21,241 nt of DNA from Phocaeicola_A sp964481755 (GCA_964481755.1 CAYZVH010000033.1:1-21241); one strand, 5' to 3'. Counted from the first letter of the stretch, positions 1-6,934 are shown. Numbers and translations: made by a program. Notes: a model not told the origin generated them from the sequence alone.

Positions 1-540
1 GGAGCTCCCGACTGCGGCGGACTCATTTCGTACAACTACATCTCCGGAGAGCCTGTCACCGGACTCGAGGACGGACGCCCCCTGGTCATCCGCTCTGCCA
101 ACGACAAGTTCACCCTTGCCAACTTCATGCGTGCCCACCTCTACGGTGCCATCGGCGTGTTGAAGTTCGGAAACGACATCCTGCTGAAGGAAGAGCATGT
201 GAAGGTGGACCGCATCACAGGCCACGGAGGCTACTTCACCACCAAGGGCGTGGGACAGAAGATGCTCGCCGCCGCTCTGAACTCCCCTATCTCCGTCATG
301 GAGACAGCCGGCGAAGGCGGTGCATGGGGCATTGCCCTGCTGGCAGCCTACCTGGTGAACAATGCAACTAAACTGTCGCTCGCCGACTATCTCGACACCG
401 TAGTGTTCGCAGGCAACGAAGGCACGTCAGTCAGTCCGGACCCTGTTGACGTGGAAGGCTTCAACAAGTATCTGGAGAACTACAAGGCATGTCTGCCCGT
501 AGAACAAGCAGCGGTAAATTGTAAGAGTAATAATCAATAA
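1..540 (+). CDS. FGGY-family sugar kinase, C-terminal part (ribulokinase/xylulokinase-like), 5' end outside window
   Basis: The frame is open from base 1 to the TAA at 538-540, giving the last 179 residues of a protein that would normally be about 500 long. The FGGY C-terminal domain is recognisable: a glycine-rich stretch GHGGYFTTKGVGQ (about residues 77-89 of the visible part) followed by METAGEGGAWGIALLAAYL, the usual E-x-GA-x-GAAL-like segment of the second actin-like domain. FGGY kinases phosphorylate pentoses or pentuloses with ATP in the cytoplasm. The gene lies 14 bp upstream of a transketolase gene, itself overlapping rpiB; this kinase-transketolase-RpiB order resembles the L-arabinose utilisation operon of Bacteroides, so L-ribulokinase (araB-like) is the likeliest role. 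Xylulokinase cannot be excluded because the N-terminal substrate site lies outside the window. Confidence 0.85.
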   Translation, partial: GAPDCGGLISYNYISGEPVTGLEDGRPLVIRSANDKFTLANFMRAHLYGAIGVLKFGNDILLKEEHVKVDRITGHGGYFTTKGVGQKMLAAALNSPISVMETAGEGGAWGIALLAAYLVNNATKLSLADYLDTVVFAGNEGTSVSPDPVDVEGFNKYLENYKACLPVEQAAVNCKSNNQ

Positions 541-554
541 ATTAGTAAATTGAG

Positions 555-2573
555 ATGAATTCAATTCAAACATTAAATCATGCAGCCGACAACATCCGCA
601 TTCTGGCTGCGTCAATGGTAGAGAAAGCAAAGTCAGGTCACCCCGGAGGCGCCATGGGTGGTGCAGATTTCATCAACGTGCTTTACTCAGAGTTCCTTCA
701 GTATGACCCGCAGAAACCCGAGTGGGTAGGTCGCGACCGTTTCTTCCTCGACCCAGGCCACATGGCTCCGATGCTCTATTCGCAACTCGCCCTCATCGGT
801 AAGTTCACTCTCGACGAACTGGCACAACTTCGCCAATGGGGCTCACCTACGACAGGTCACCCCGAATTCGACATAAAGCGTGGCATCGAGAACACCTCCG
901 GTCCGCTCGGACAAGGACATGTCTACGCCATCGGAGCCGCCATCGCAGCAAAGTTCCTCGCTGCGCACACAGGCAACCCAACATTCTCCAAGGAAACCAT
1001 CTACGCCTACATCTCTGACGGCGGCGTGGAGGAAGAGATAAGCCAGGGCGGTGCCCGCATCGCCGGCATCCTAGGCTTGGACAACCTCGTGATGTTCTAC
1101 GACTCCAACGACATCCAGCTCTCCACCGAGACGAAGGTCGTGATGAACGAGGACACCGCAGCCAAGTACAGAGCTCTCGGATGGGAAGTGAAGGAAATCT
1201 GCGGCAACGACGCCGCTCAAATCCGTGAGGCCATCCAGTGGGCAAAGGGCGTGCAGGGCAAGCCGGCGCTCATCATCGGTAAGTGCATCATGGGCAAGGG
1301 TGCCCTCAAGGAGGACGGTTCCTCATACGAGGCAAACTGCAAGACCCACGGAGCTCCCCTGGGAGGCGAGGCATTCCGCAACACGGTGAAACACCTCGGC
1401 GGCAACCCCGACGATCCGTTCCAGATATTCGACGACGTGAAGGAGATGTACGCAAAGCGTGCCGAAGAGTTGAAAGACATCTGCGCCGCACGCTACGCTG
1501 AGGAAGCCGAGTGGGCAAAAGCCAACCCCGAGAAGAAAGCACAGCAGGACGAGTGGTTCAGCGGTGCCGCTCCCAAGGTGGATTGGTCGAAGATTCAGCA
1601 GAAAGCCAACGACGCAACACGTAGCGCCAGCGCCGCCGTGCTGGGAGCTCTCGCCGAGCAAGTGCCCAACATGATCTGCGCGTCCGCCGACCTCTCCAAC
1701 TCCGACAAGACGGACGGATTCTTGAAAAAGACTCACGCTTTGGCAAAGGGCGACTTCACAGGAGCCTTCTTCCAGGCAGGCGTTGCCGAGCTTTCCATGG
1801 CTTGCTGCTGCATCGGTATGGCTCTCCACGGAGGTGTCATCCCCGCTTGCGGCACATTCTTCGTATTCTCCGACTACATGAAACCTGCCGTACGTATGGC
1901 AGCCCTCATGGAACTCCCCGTGAAATTCATCTGGACACACGACGCATTCCGCGTGGGCGAGGACGGTCCTACACATGAGCCCGTTGAGCAAGAGGCACAG
2001 ATCCGCTTGATGGAGAAGTTGCAGAACCACCACGGCAAGAACTCTATGCTCGTGCTCCGTCCGGCTGACGCTAAGGAGACCACCGAGGCATGGAAGTTGG
2101 CTATGGAGAACACCACCACTCCTACCGCCCTCATCTTCTCGCGCCAGAACATCGCCGACCTGCCCGCAGGCAACGACTATACACAGGCTGCCAAGGGTGC
2201 ATACGTCATCGCCGGCAGCGACGCCAATCCGGATGTCATCCTGGTGGCTTCGGGTTCCGAGGTTTCCACGCTGGTTGCCGGTGCCGAGCTGCTCCGCAAG
2301 GATGGTGTGAAGTGCTCTATCGTCAGCGTTCCCTCTGAAGGCCTGTTCCGCACACAACCGGAGGCTTACCAGAACGCCGTGCTCCCTGCCAATGTGAAGA
2401 AATTCGGTCTCACCGCTGGACTCCCTGTCACCCTGGAAGGACTTGTTCCGCGCAGCGAAGGAACCGTGTGGGGTTTGAAGAGCTTCGGATTCTCAGCACC
2501 TTACAAAGTGCTCGACGAGAAACTGGGTTACACGGCCGAGAACGTCTACAACCAAGTAAAGAAGCTGTTATGA
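555..2573 (+). CDS. tkt: Transketolase
   Basis: A full-length transketolase (672 aa, the usual size) that moves two-carbon ketol units between sugar phosphates using ThDP and Mg2+ in the cytoplasm. Visible motifs: SGHPGGAMG with the ThDP-site His at residue 29, TSGPLGQG (113-120), the metal/ThDP loop SDGGVEEEIS (153-162) followed by DSND, the GVAELSMA segment holding the catalytic Glu, and THDAFRVGEDGPTHEPVEQ with the substrate-binding His. The ThDP loop begins SDG instead of the common GDG, which I believe is usual for transketolases in Bacteroides pentose operons rather than a defect. It starts 14 bp after the kinase stop, and its TGA overlaps the rpiB ATG, so the three genes are probably one transcript supplying pentose-5-phosphates to the pentose-phosphate pathway. 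Confidence 0.95.
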   Translation: MNSIQTLNHAADNIRILAASMVEKAKSGHPGGAMGGADFINVLYSEFLQYDPQKPEWVGRDRFFLDPGHMAPMLYSQLALIGKFTLDELAQLRQWGSPTTGHPEFDIKRGIENTSGPLGQGHVYAIGAAIAAKFLAAHTGNPTFSKETIYAYISDGGVEEEISQGGARIAGILGLDNLVMFYDSNDIQLSTETKVVMNEDTAAKYRALGWEVKEICGNDAAQIREAIQWAKGVQGKPALIIGKCIMGKGALKEDGSSYEANCKTHGAPLGGEAFRNTVKHLGGNPDDPFQIFDDVKEMYAKRAEELKDICAARYAEEAEWAKANPEKKAQQDEWFSGAAPKVDWSKIQQKANDATRSASAAVLGALAEQVPNMICASADLSNSDKTDGFLKKTHALAKGDFTGAFFQAGVAELSMACCCIGMALHGGVIPACGTFFVFSDYMKPAVRMAALMELPVKFIWTHDAFRVGEDGPTHEPVEQEAQIRLMEKLQNHHGKNSMLVLRPADAKETTEAWKLAMENTTTPTALIFSRQNIADLPAGNDYTQAAKGAYVIAGSDANPDVILVASGSEVSTLVAGAELLRKDGVKCSIVSVPSEGLFRTQPEAYQNAVLPANVKKFGLTAGLPVTLEGLVPRSEGTVWGLKSFGFSAPYKVLDEKLGYTAENVYNQVKKLL

Positions 2574-3004
2574 AAACGATAGGTTTGGCCTCCGACCATG
2601 CGGGCTTTGAGCTGAAGCAGTACGTGAAGAGCTGGCTCGAGGCCCACGGTATGGAATACAAGGACTTCGGCACCTACACCGAGGATAGTTGCGACTATGC
2701 CGACTATGCGCACCCCTTGGCATTGGCCGTGGAAAGCGGCGAGTGCTATCCGGGCGTAGCCATCTGTGGCAGTGGTAACGGCATCAACATGACGCTCAAC
2801 CACCACCAAGGCATCCGCGCCGCCCTCTGTTGGATACCGGAGATTTCCCACTTGGCACGTCAGCACAACGACGCCAACGTCTTGGTAATGCCAGGCCGTT
2901 TCATCGACACCGCCATGGCGGACAAGATTCTCACCGAGTTCTTCAACACCCCGTTTGAAGGCGGACGCCATCAACGTCGCATCGAGAAGATTCCCGTGAA
3001 GTAA
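2570..3004 (+). CDS. rpiB: Ribose-5-phosphate isomerase B
   Basis: RpiB (RpiB/LacA/LacB family) interconverts ribose-5-phosphate and ribulose-5-phosphate. The 144-residue length is typical. Visible motifs are the N-terminal IGLASDHAGFELK with the Asp-His pair that handles the sugar ring, the active-site loop AICGSGNGINM with the catalytic Cys, ARQHNDANVLVMPGRF, and the C-terminal EGGRHQRRI phosphate-binding arginines. The start was chosen at the ATG overlapping the transketolase stop (ATGA, 4 bp), because the longer in-frame extension upstream is only the transketolase gene read in another frame, and the SDHAG motif must sit within the first dozen residues. The overlap implies translational coupling with tkt. 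A strong terminator follows 43 bp after the stop, so this is the last gene of the operon. Confidence 0.95.
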   Translation: MKTIGLASDHAGFELKQYVKSWLEAHGMEYKDFGTYTEDSCDYADYAHPLALAVESGECYPGVAICGSGNGINMTLNHHQGIRAALCWIPEISHLARQHNDANVLVMPGRFIDTAMADKILTEFFNTPFEGGRHQRRIEKIPVK

Positions 3005-3047
3005 TCTCTGCAAAGCAAGACTCTCATCGGGTAACCGATTTAACTAT

Positions 3048-3097
3048 AGGACCGCTCCCCCACCGTTCCACCGAACGACAGGGAGCGGTCCTTTGTT
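3048..3097 (+). terminator. Rho-independent terminator after rpiB
   Basis: AGGACCGCTCCC (3048-3059) pairs perfectly with GGGAGCGGTCCT (3081-3092) to form a 12-bp GC-rich stem with a 21-nt loop, followed by TTTGTTT. It lies 43 bp after the rpiB stop and closes the kinase-tkt-rpiB operon. Confidence 0.85.
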
Positions 3098-3146
3098 TCC
3101 TTACTCGCCCTGCACGCCCGAGAGGCTTTTCACTTCCCCACTCCTT

Positions 3147-3170
3147 ATACCTTAATATATATAATGGTAT
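3147..3170. repeat. AT-rich interrupted palindrome
   Basis: ATACC (3147-3151) and GGTAT (3166-3170) bracket an alternating AT core (AATATATATAA), a nearly symmetrical 24-bp element in non-coding DNA between the terminator and the gene remnant. It could be a protein site or a relative of the TATA-core units further on (3532-3620). Nothing else is recognised between 3097 and 3322. Confidence 0.35.
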
Positions 3171-3322
3171 TCAAGCCCCACAAGTTCTAAGGTAATTGGT
3201 TTTATATGGGCACTTTTCCACCTTGCAATGACGAAGCTGCTGACCTTTTGACCGTCCCAATGAACCCCATCGACAGGAGTTGTCACTAAAGTTTTTCGGT
3301 GAAGGGTGAGTAATTTCCCGCT

Positions 3323-3520
3323 TCACTCCACGACTTTCCAGTCCTCTATGGTTCCTGTCTCTGACGAGAAGCTGCAGCCTATCTTATATAAGGTGCGCTT
3401 GTCGGCGGCGTAGGGTTTGGCGTAGCCTCGGTCCTCTATCTGGCGCATTGGAGAGTCGCTCTCGCCCACGTCTCTCCTCACGACCATCCGAAAGCCCTTG
3501 CTCACGGTCTTATGCGACAC
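3323..3520 (-). pseudogene. C-terminal remnant of an AAA-ATPase-like / PD-(D/E)XK nuclease protein
   Basis: The - strand frame encodes about 65 residues ending with QIEDRGYAKPYAADKRTLYK, then an IGCSFSSETGTIEDWKVVE-like tail and a stop. This matches my recollection of the conserved C-terminus of the Bacteroidota AAA-ATPase_like/PDDEXK_9 proteins (usually around 520 aa, often multicopy, function unclear). Similarity fades upstream of the segment ESDSPMRQ. The open frame ends at a TGA a few codons beyond 3520, inside a repeat array, and neither the nuclease core nor the ATPase domain is visible. The only start codons are GTG or internal ATG without a leader. I infer a decayed gene end, perhaps cut when the neighbouring repeats or ADP-ribose operon arrived. 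Confidence 0.6.
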
Positions 3521-3531
3521 CCAGATAAGTC

Positions 3532-3620
3532 GGCTTTCAATGAGTATATACTCTCAAGGCTTAGAGTATATACCATATTTTATCCGTGCGTTTTACTTGC
3601 GGAACTTGAGTATATAATAG
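3532..3620. repeat. Semi-palindromic repeat array D (22-bp units)
   Basis: Three units of 22 bp: 3532-3553 (core GAGTATATACTC, a perfect 12-bp palindrome), 3554-3575 (core GAGTATATACC) directly adjacent, and 3599-3620 (GCGGAACTTGAGTATATAAT). The third shares GCRGAACTTGA with a unit of array B near 10886. Non-coding; it abuts the gene remnant on one side and the regulatory region of the Nudix operon on the other. Confidence 0.55.
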
Positions 3621-3686
3621 TATCCACCCGAAATCTCCCACGATAAGCCCCTGCTTGGACCCCTAAAGTATAAAATATGTTATCAA

Positions 3687-3703
3687 TGCGTAGATTTTAC
3701 GCA
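3687..3703. promoter_or_regulatory. Upstream operator candidate of the Nudix operon
   Basis: TGCGTAGATTTTACGCA is a 17-bp palindrome with arms TGCGTA/TACGCA. A second copy with the same outer arms lies at 3739-3755, exactly 52 bp further on (about five helical turns), so two dimers would sit on the same DNA face. Placement before a Nudix-winged-helix gene suggests autoregulation by that protein (inference). Confidence 0.65.
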
Positions 3704-3708
3704 ATACA

Positions 3709-3740
3709 TTTGTAAGGTAAGAATAAACCCTATACATTTG
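3709..3740 (+). promoter_or_regulatory. Bacteroidota-type promoter of the Nudix/ADP-ribose operon
   Basis: TTTG at 3709-3712 and TACATTTG at 3733-3740 match the -33 and -7 boxes with 20 bp between them. Transcription would start near 3746-3748, inside the second palindrome and about 17 nt before the ATG. A second TACATTTG at 3705-3712 lacks a good -33 box. Confidence 0.65.
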
Positions 3741-3755
3741 CGTAAAAATAACGCA
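3739..3755. promoter_or_regulatory. Start-proximal operator candidate of the Nudix operon
   Basis: TGCGTAAAAATAACGCA is a 17-bp element with arms TGCGT/ACGCA, sharing its outer bases with the copy at 3687-3703. It overlaps the last bases of the -7 box and the expected transcription start and ends 8 bp before the ATG, so a bound protein would block initiation. Confidence 0.65.
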
Positions 3756-3763
3756 TTACTTAT

Positions 3764-4456
3764 ATGGAGAATAAAGAATACACCTACAAGTATCCGCATC
3801 CGAGCGTTACCACGGACTGCGTGATATTCGGCTTCGACGGCAACAAGTTGAAGGTGTTGCTCATCGAACGAGGCATCGAACCATTCAAGGGAAAGTGGGC
3901 TTTCCCAGGCGGCTTCCTGAAGATGGACGAATCGGCAGAGGAAGGAGCCCTTCGTGAGCTCCAGGAAGAGACAGGGTTAACGGGCGCTTACATCCGGCAG
4001 TTCCACGCCTTCACAGCACCCGACCGCGACCCACGTGAGCGAGTGATTACCATAGCCTACTACGCTCTCGTGCGCCTGCAGGACGTGCAGGGAGGCGACG
4101 ACGCAGCCAAGGCACAGTGGTTCTCGCTGGACGAAGTACCGTCGTTGGCTTTCGACCACGACCAGATACTGCGTATGGCAGAGCGGGCTTTGCGCAAGCA
4201 GATTCACTTCGAACCTATCGGTTTCGAGTTGCTACCGGAGAAGTTTACCATGAAAGCCCTGCAGCAACTCTACGAGGCCATACTGAACGTGAAGTTCGAC
4301 CGACGCAACTTCTACAACAAGATGCTTCACCTCGACCTGCTGACCCCACTGGACGAAACGGTGAAGGAACCCGGCAAGAAGGACGCCATACTCTACACAT
4401 TCAACTCCCAGATGTACGAGGAGATGAAGCAGAAAGGATTCAGACTGGAGTTTTAA
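3764..4456 (+). CDS. Nudix domain-winged helix regulator (NrtR/AraR-like) with intact Nudix box
   Basis: 230 aa, two domains. Residues about 12-150 form a Nudix domain with a complete Nudix box at 50-72: G50-x5-E56-x7-R64-E65-L66-x-E68-E69-x-G71-L72. Residues about 155-230 form the C-terminal winged helix typical of NrtR (segment LLPEKFTMKALQQLYEAIL and DRRNFYNKM). Members of this family are repressors that bind ADP-ribose (NrtR) or, in Bacteroides, control arabinose genes (AraR). The next genes include an ADP-ribosylglycohydrolase and a macro-like protein, favouring an ADP-ribose ligand; the nearby upstream pentose operon keeps AraR as an alternative. Many dedicated regulators of the family have lost catalytic Nudix residues, so the intact box suggests possible retained ADP-ribose pyrophosphatase activity. 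Two 17-bp palindromes upstream suggest autoregulation. Confidence 0.85.
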   Translation: MENKEYTYKYPHPSVTTDCVIFGFDGNKLKVLLIERGIEPFKGKWAFPGGFLKMDESAEEGALRELQEETGLTGAYIRQFHAFTAPDRDPRERVITIAYYALVRLQDVQGGDDAAKAQWFSLDEVPSLAFDHDQILRMAERALRKQIHFEPIGFELLPEKFTMKALQQLYEAILNVKFDRRNFYNKMLHLDLLTPLDETVKEPGKKDAILYTFNSQMYEEMKQKGFRLEF

Positions 4457-4528
4457 TCAACAACATGACATTCTATATATAAACTAAAGTTACCCATATA
4501 CATCAACAATCTAAAAACAACAACTGTT

Positions 4529-5713
4529 ATGAACGATTTTATCAAAAGACCATTCGAGCAGAATGAGACCTCTGAGCCAACAGCCAAGACCATGGAACAG
4601 ACTAGCGAAAAGAAGGAAGAGAGGAAGGAACCAGTGACCGTGCATCATCTGATAGTGCTCGACGAGAGCGGTTCAATGTGCGATGTGACCGCACAGACCA
4701 TCTCCGGCTGCAACGAGACACTCGGCACCATCCGCCAAATGCAGGAAGACAACCAAGAGAGTCAACGCCACTTCGTCTCCATCTATGCCTTCGACTCCGA
4801 CCTGCGCCACAGCAGATACATCATCGAGGACAAAGCCATAGCAAGTGTGAACAACGTGACCGACAAGGACTATCGGCCTAACGGATGCACTCCGCTTTAC
4901 GATGCCGCAGGCTTCACGCTCACCAACCTCGGTGCGAAACTGAACCAAAGCAACTCAATGGGCTACGTCACAATCATCACCGATGGCTATGAGAACAGTT
5001 CAACAGAGTACAACCTCCAGCGGGTGAAAGCAATCATCGAGGAGCTGAAGAAGCGCAACGTAATCTTCTCCTTCATCGGTGCCAACATCGACGCCGCCGA
5101 ATACGGCAAGGGCTTCGGCATCGACAACACCCTGCAGTTCTCCGCCGACGAAGCAGGTATGCACGATATGTGGGAGAACGAACGCCGAAGCAAATTGCGC
5201 TCGAGCCGAAGAATGCGGTTCTACACAGAGTCGAGCCACTATAGCCGCAAGACAATGGAGGACTTCGGCGAATGTGAGAACGCAGGGTCATACTACGAGG
5301 AGTTCAATGCCGGCACTCAAGCCTCGCCGGAAGTGATAACCTCGCTGCGACCCAACGAGGTGTTCGTCTTCGGGAGCAACAAGAGAGGCATGCACACAGG
5401 CGGTGCGGCAGGCTTCGCCTACACTCACTTCGGTGCGGTGATGGGACAAGCCGAAGGTAGGCAGGGACAGTCCTACGCCATACCGACAGACAACGTCCCC
5501 CTTTGGGAAATAGAGCAATTCGTGATGGACTTCATCGAATACGCCCGCAACCATCCGGAACTGACGTTCCTCGTGACAAAGATAGGTTGCGGCAATGCGG
5601 GATTGAAAGTAAACGAAATCGCTCCCCTCTTCTACCGAGCCTCCAACTGCAAGAACATCCGTCTGCCGCAAGCCTTCATCAAGTATCTCAACGGTGAGGA
5701 TTTCACATTTTAA
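4529..5713 (+). CDS. von Willebrand A domain fused to a macro-like domain
   Basis: 394 aa, no signal peptide, so cytoplasmic. An acidic, low-complexity N-terminus (about 1-36) precedes a VWA domain (about 37-215) with a complete MIDAS: DESGSM (D45, S47, S49), T121 in NGCTPLYDA, and D152 in ITDGYEN. A linker rich in charged residues (216-270) leads to a C-terminal domain (about 271-390) with NEVFVFGSNKRGMHTGGAA and TKIGCGNAGLKVNEIAPLF. These patterns recall macro-domain-like proteins found in phages and bacteria, expected to bind ADP-ribose or a related nucleotide. It lies 72 bp after the Nudix gene and 44 bp before an ADP-ribosylglycohydrolase gene, on the same strand. The VWA part may bring a metal-dependent partner to an ADP-ribosylated target (inference). 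The domain assignments are fairly firm; the function is unknown. Confidence 0.8.
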   Translation: MNDFIKRPFEQNETSEPTAKTMEQTSEKKEERKEPVTVHHLIVLDESGSMCDVTAQTISGCNETLGTIRQMQEDNQESQRHFVSIYAFDSDLRHSRYIIEDKAIASVNNVTDKDYRPNGCTPLYDAAGFTLTNLGAKLNQSNSMGYVTIITDGYENSSTEYNLQRVKAIIEELKKRNVIFSFIGANIDAAEYGKGFGIDNTLQFSADEAGMHDMWENERRSKLRSSRRMRFYTESSHYSRKTMEDFGECENAGSYYEEFNAGTQASPEVITSLRPNEVFVFGSNKRGMHTGGAAGFAYTHFGAVMGQAEGRQGQSYAIPTDNVPLWEIEQFVMDFIEYARNHPELTFLVTKIGCGNAGLKVNEIAPLFYRASNCKNIRLPQAFIKYLNGEDFTF

Positions 5714-5757
5714 GTCATATCAACAACTATCACATTCATTCTAAAACGACATTCATT

Positions 5758-6576
5758 ATGGATAACAATCGATCAAACATGACCAATCTATTGCTGAGCG
5801 AGGCTATCGGCGACATTGCCGGAATGCCTTACGAGTTTCACGAGCGCACGAAGATGTACGACAAAGTAGATCCGTTGCGCAAGGACAACGACTACACCGA
5901 CGACACCGTCTGCACCTTTGCCTGCGCCGAAGCGCTGTTGCACAAGGCGGACATGGCAACCACCCTATGGAGCAGATGCCGCGCGGACATTCACCGTGGC
6001 TTTGGAGGCCGATATTTCAGATGGCTTTTGGCTAAGGAAGTGCAGCCGGCATACAATTCCTTCGGCAACGGCAGTGCCATGCGGTGCTCCGCGGCTGGCT
6101 TCATGGCAAAGACGAAAGAGGAGTGCATCGACCTTGCCACACAGACGGCCCTGCCGACCCACAACCATCCCGAAGGCATCAAGGGCGCCGTGGCCACAGC
6201 ACTGGCTATCCATTACGCCATGCGCGGCGAAAGCAAGGAGTTCATCCGCCAACACGTGCTCGACGAGTACTATCCCGACTGGAGTGCGAAGACCTACGAC
6301 AGCATAAAGCCGACGTATCGCTTCGACGAAACCTGCCAGCGGACCGTTCCCGCTGCCTTGATCTGCTTTCTGGAGAGCCGGGACTACATCGACTGTCTGA
6401 AGCTCGCCATCGCCCTTGGCGGCGACTCCGACACCCTTGGCGCCATCTCCGGTCCTATGGCCTACGCCTTCTACAAAGAGATGCCTGACGAACTCGTGGA
6501 AAACGCCAAGCGAAAACTCCCCCAGTGGATGCTCGACGTCAACGAGGAGCTCGACAACTATTGCAACAACCATTAA
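5758..6576 (+). CDS. ADP-ribosylglycohydrolase (ARH/DraG family)
   Basis: 272 aa, close to the usual size, cytoplasmic. The family removes ADP-ribose from proteins or small molecules with two Mg2+ ions. Conserved features are all present: SEAIGDIAGMPYEF at the N-terminus, the metal-binding TDDT at 47-50, GNGSAMR at 103-109, HNHPEG at 135-140, and the C-terminal metal-binding GGDSDTLGAISG beginning at 221. The enzyme should be active. It follows the VWA-macro gene by 44 bp and is followed after 11 bp by a DUF1810 gene, so it is part of the operon controlled from 3709. It may reverse a modification made by an ADP-ribosyltransferase; none is visible here. Substrate (arginine, serine, nucleic acid or free O-acetyl-ADP-ribose) cannot be read from the sequence. 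Confidence 0.9.
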   Translation: MDNNRSNMTNLLLSEAIGDIAGMPYEFHERTKMYDKVDPLRKDNDYTDDTVCTFACAEALLHKADMATTLWSRCRADIHRGFGGRYFRWLLAKEVQPAYNSFGNGSAMRCSAAGFMAKTKEECIDLATQTALPTHNHPEGIKGAVATALAIHYAMRGESKEFIRQHVLDEYYPDWSAKTYDSIKPTYRFDETCQRTVPAALICFLESRDYIDCLKLAIALGGDSDTLGAISGPMAYAFYKEMPDELVENAKRKLPQWMLDVNEELDNYCNNH

Positions 6577-6587
6577 ATCTCACCCAC

Positions 6588-6702
6588 ATGAAGACAAACA
6601 ACGTAGAACGATTCATCAAGATACAAGATGAAAGCAACAATTATGAGACTGCACTAAATGAGGTCAAGAACGGCAGCAAGCAGTCACACTGGATATGGTA
6701 CA
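6588..6702 (+). CDS. DUF1810 family protein, N-terminal fragment cut by assembly gap
   Basis: ATG at 6588, 11 bp after the glycohydrolase stop, opens a frame of 38 complete codons running into the N-run at 6703. Its residues include VERFIKIQD, ETALNEVKNG and SKQSHWIWY, matching the N-terminal signature of the DUF1810 family (pattern RF..AQ...Y..AL.E...G.K.SHW.WY.FPQ), whose members are about 140-150 aa. Biochemical function of the family is not settled to my knowledge. Its position as the fourth gene of an ADP-ribose operon suggests a role in NAD/ADP-ribose metabolism (inference). The rest of the gene is missing from the sequence; the 100 Ns mark unknown length, so whether it is whole in the genome cannot be told. 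Confidence 0.75.
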
Positions 6703-6802
6703 NNNNNNNNNNNNNNNNNNNNNNNNNNNNNNNNNNNNNNNNNNNNNNNNNNNNNNNNNNNNNNNNNNNNNNNNNNNNNNNNNNNNNNNNNNNNNNNNNN
6801 NN
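6703..6802. other. Assembly gap (100 N)
   Basis: Exactly 100 consecutive N bases, the customary placeholder for a gap of unknown size between contigs. It interrupts the DUF1810 gene, so further operon genes could be hidden here. Confidence 0.98.
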
Positions 6803-6934
6803 AGATTGTCAAGCCGACAGTCCCAGGCAATCCATCATAGCTCCTAGGCGGACTCTATGGTGCCAATTATTTCAGATTCTATATCTACATAGTTGATATT
6901 CAACCCCATAAGAGGCAAGCAATTTATTACTAAT
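6803..6934. other. Short non-coding or unresolved stretch after the gap
   Basis: About 130 bp between the gap and the terminator. Short frames run out of the Ns and stop quickly (for example one ending IVKPTVPGNPS at 6838), which could be the tail of a gene lying mostly in the gap; I recognise no family. The DNA is more AT-rich than the coding neighbours. Confidence 0.4.

Noticed and set aside
1323..2357. A 344-codon open frame on the - strand inside the transketolase gene
   Set aside because: It is antisense to a clear transketolase, has no recognisable domain, and is rich in His/Val/Gly/Leu as expected from reverse reading of GC-biased codons.
3764..4456. Calling the Nudix protein AraR of the pentose operon
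   Set aside because: A terminator and 670 bp separate it from that operon, its own operon is ADP-ribose related, and the Nudix box is intact; AraR remains possible but is not the first choice.
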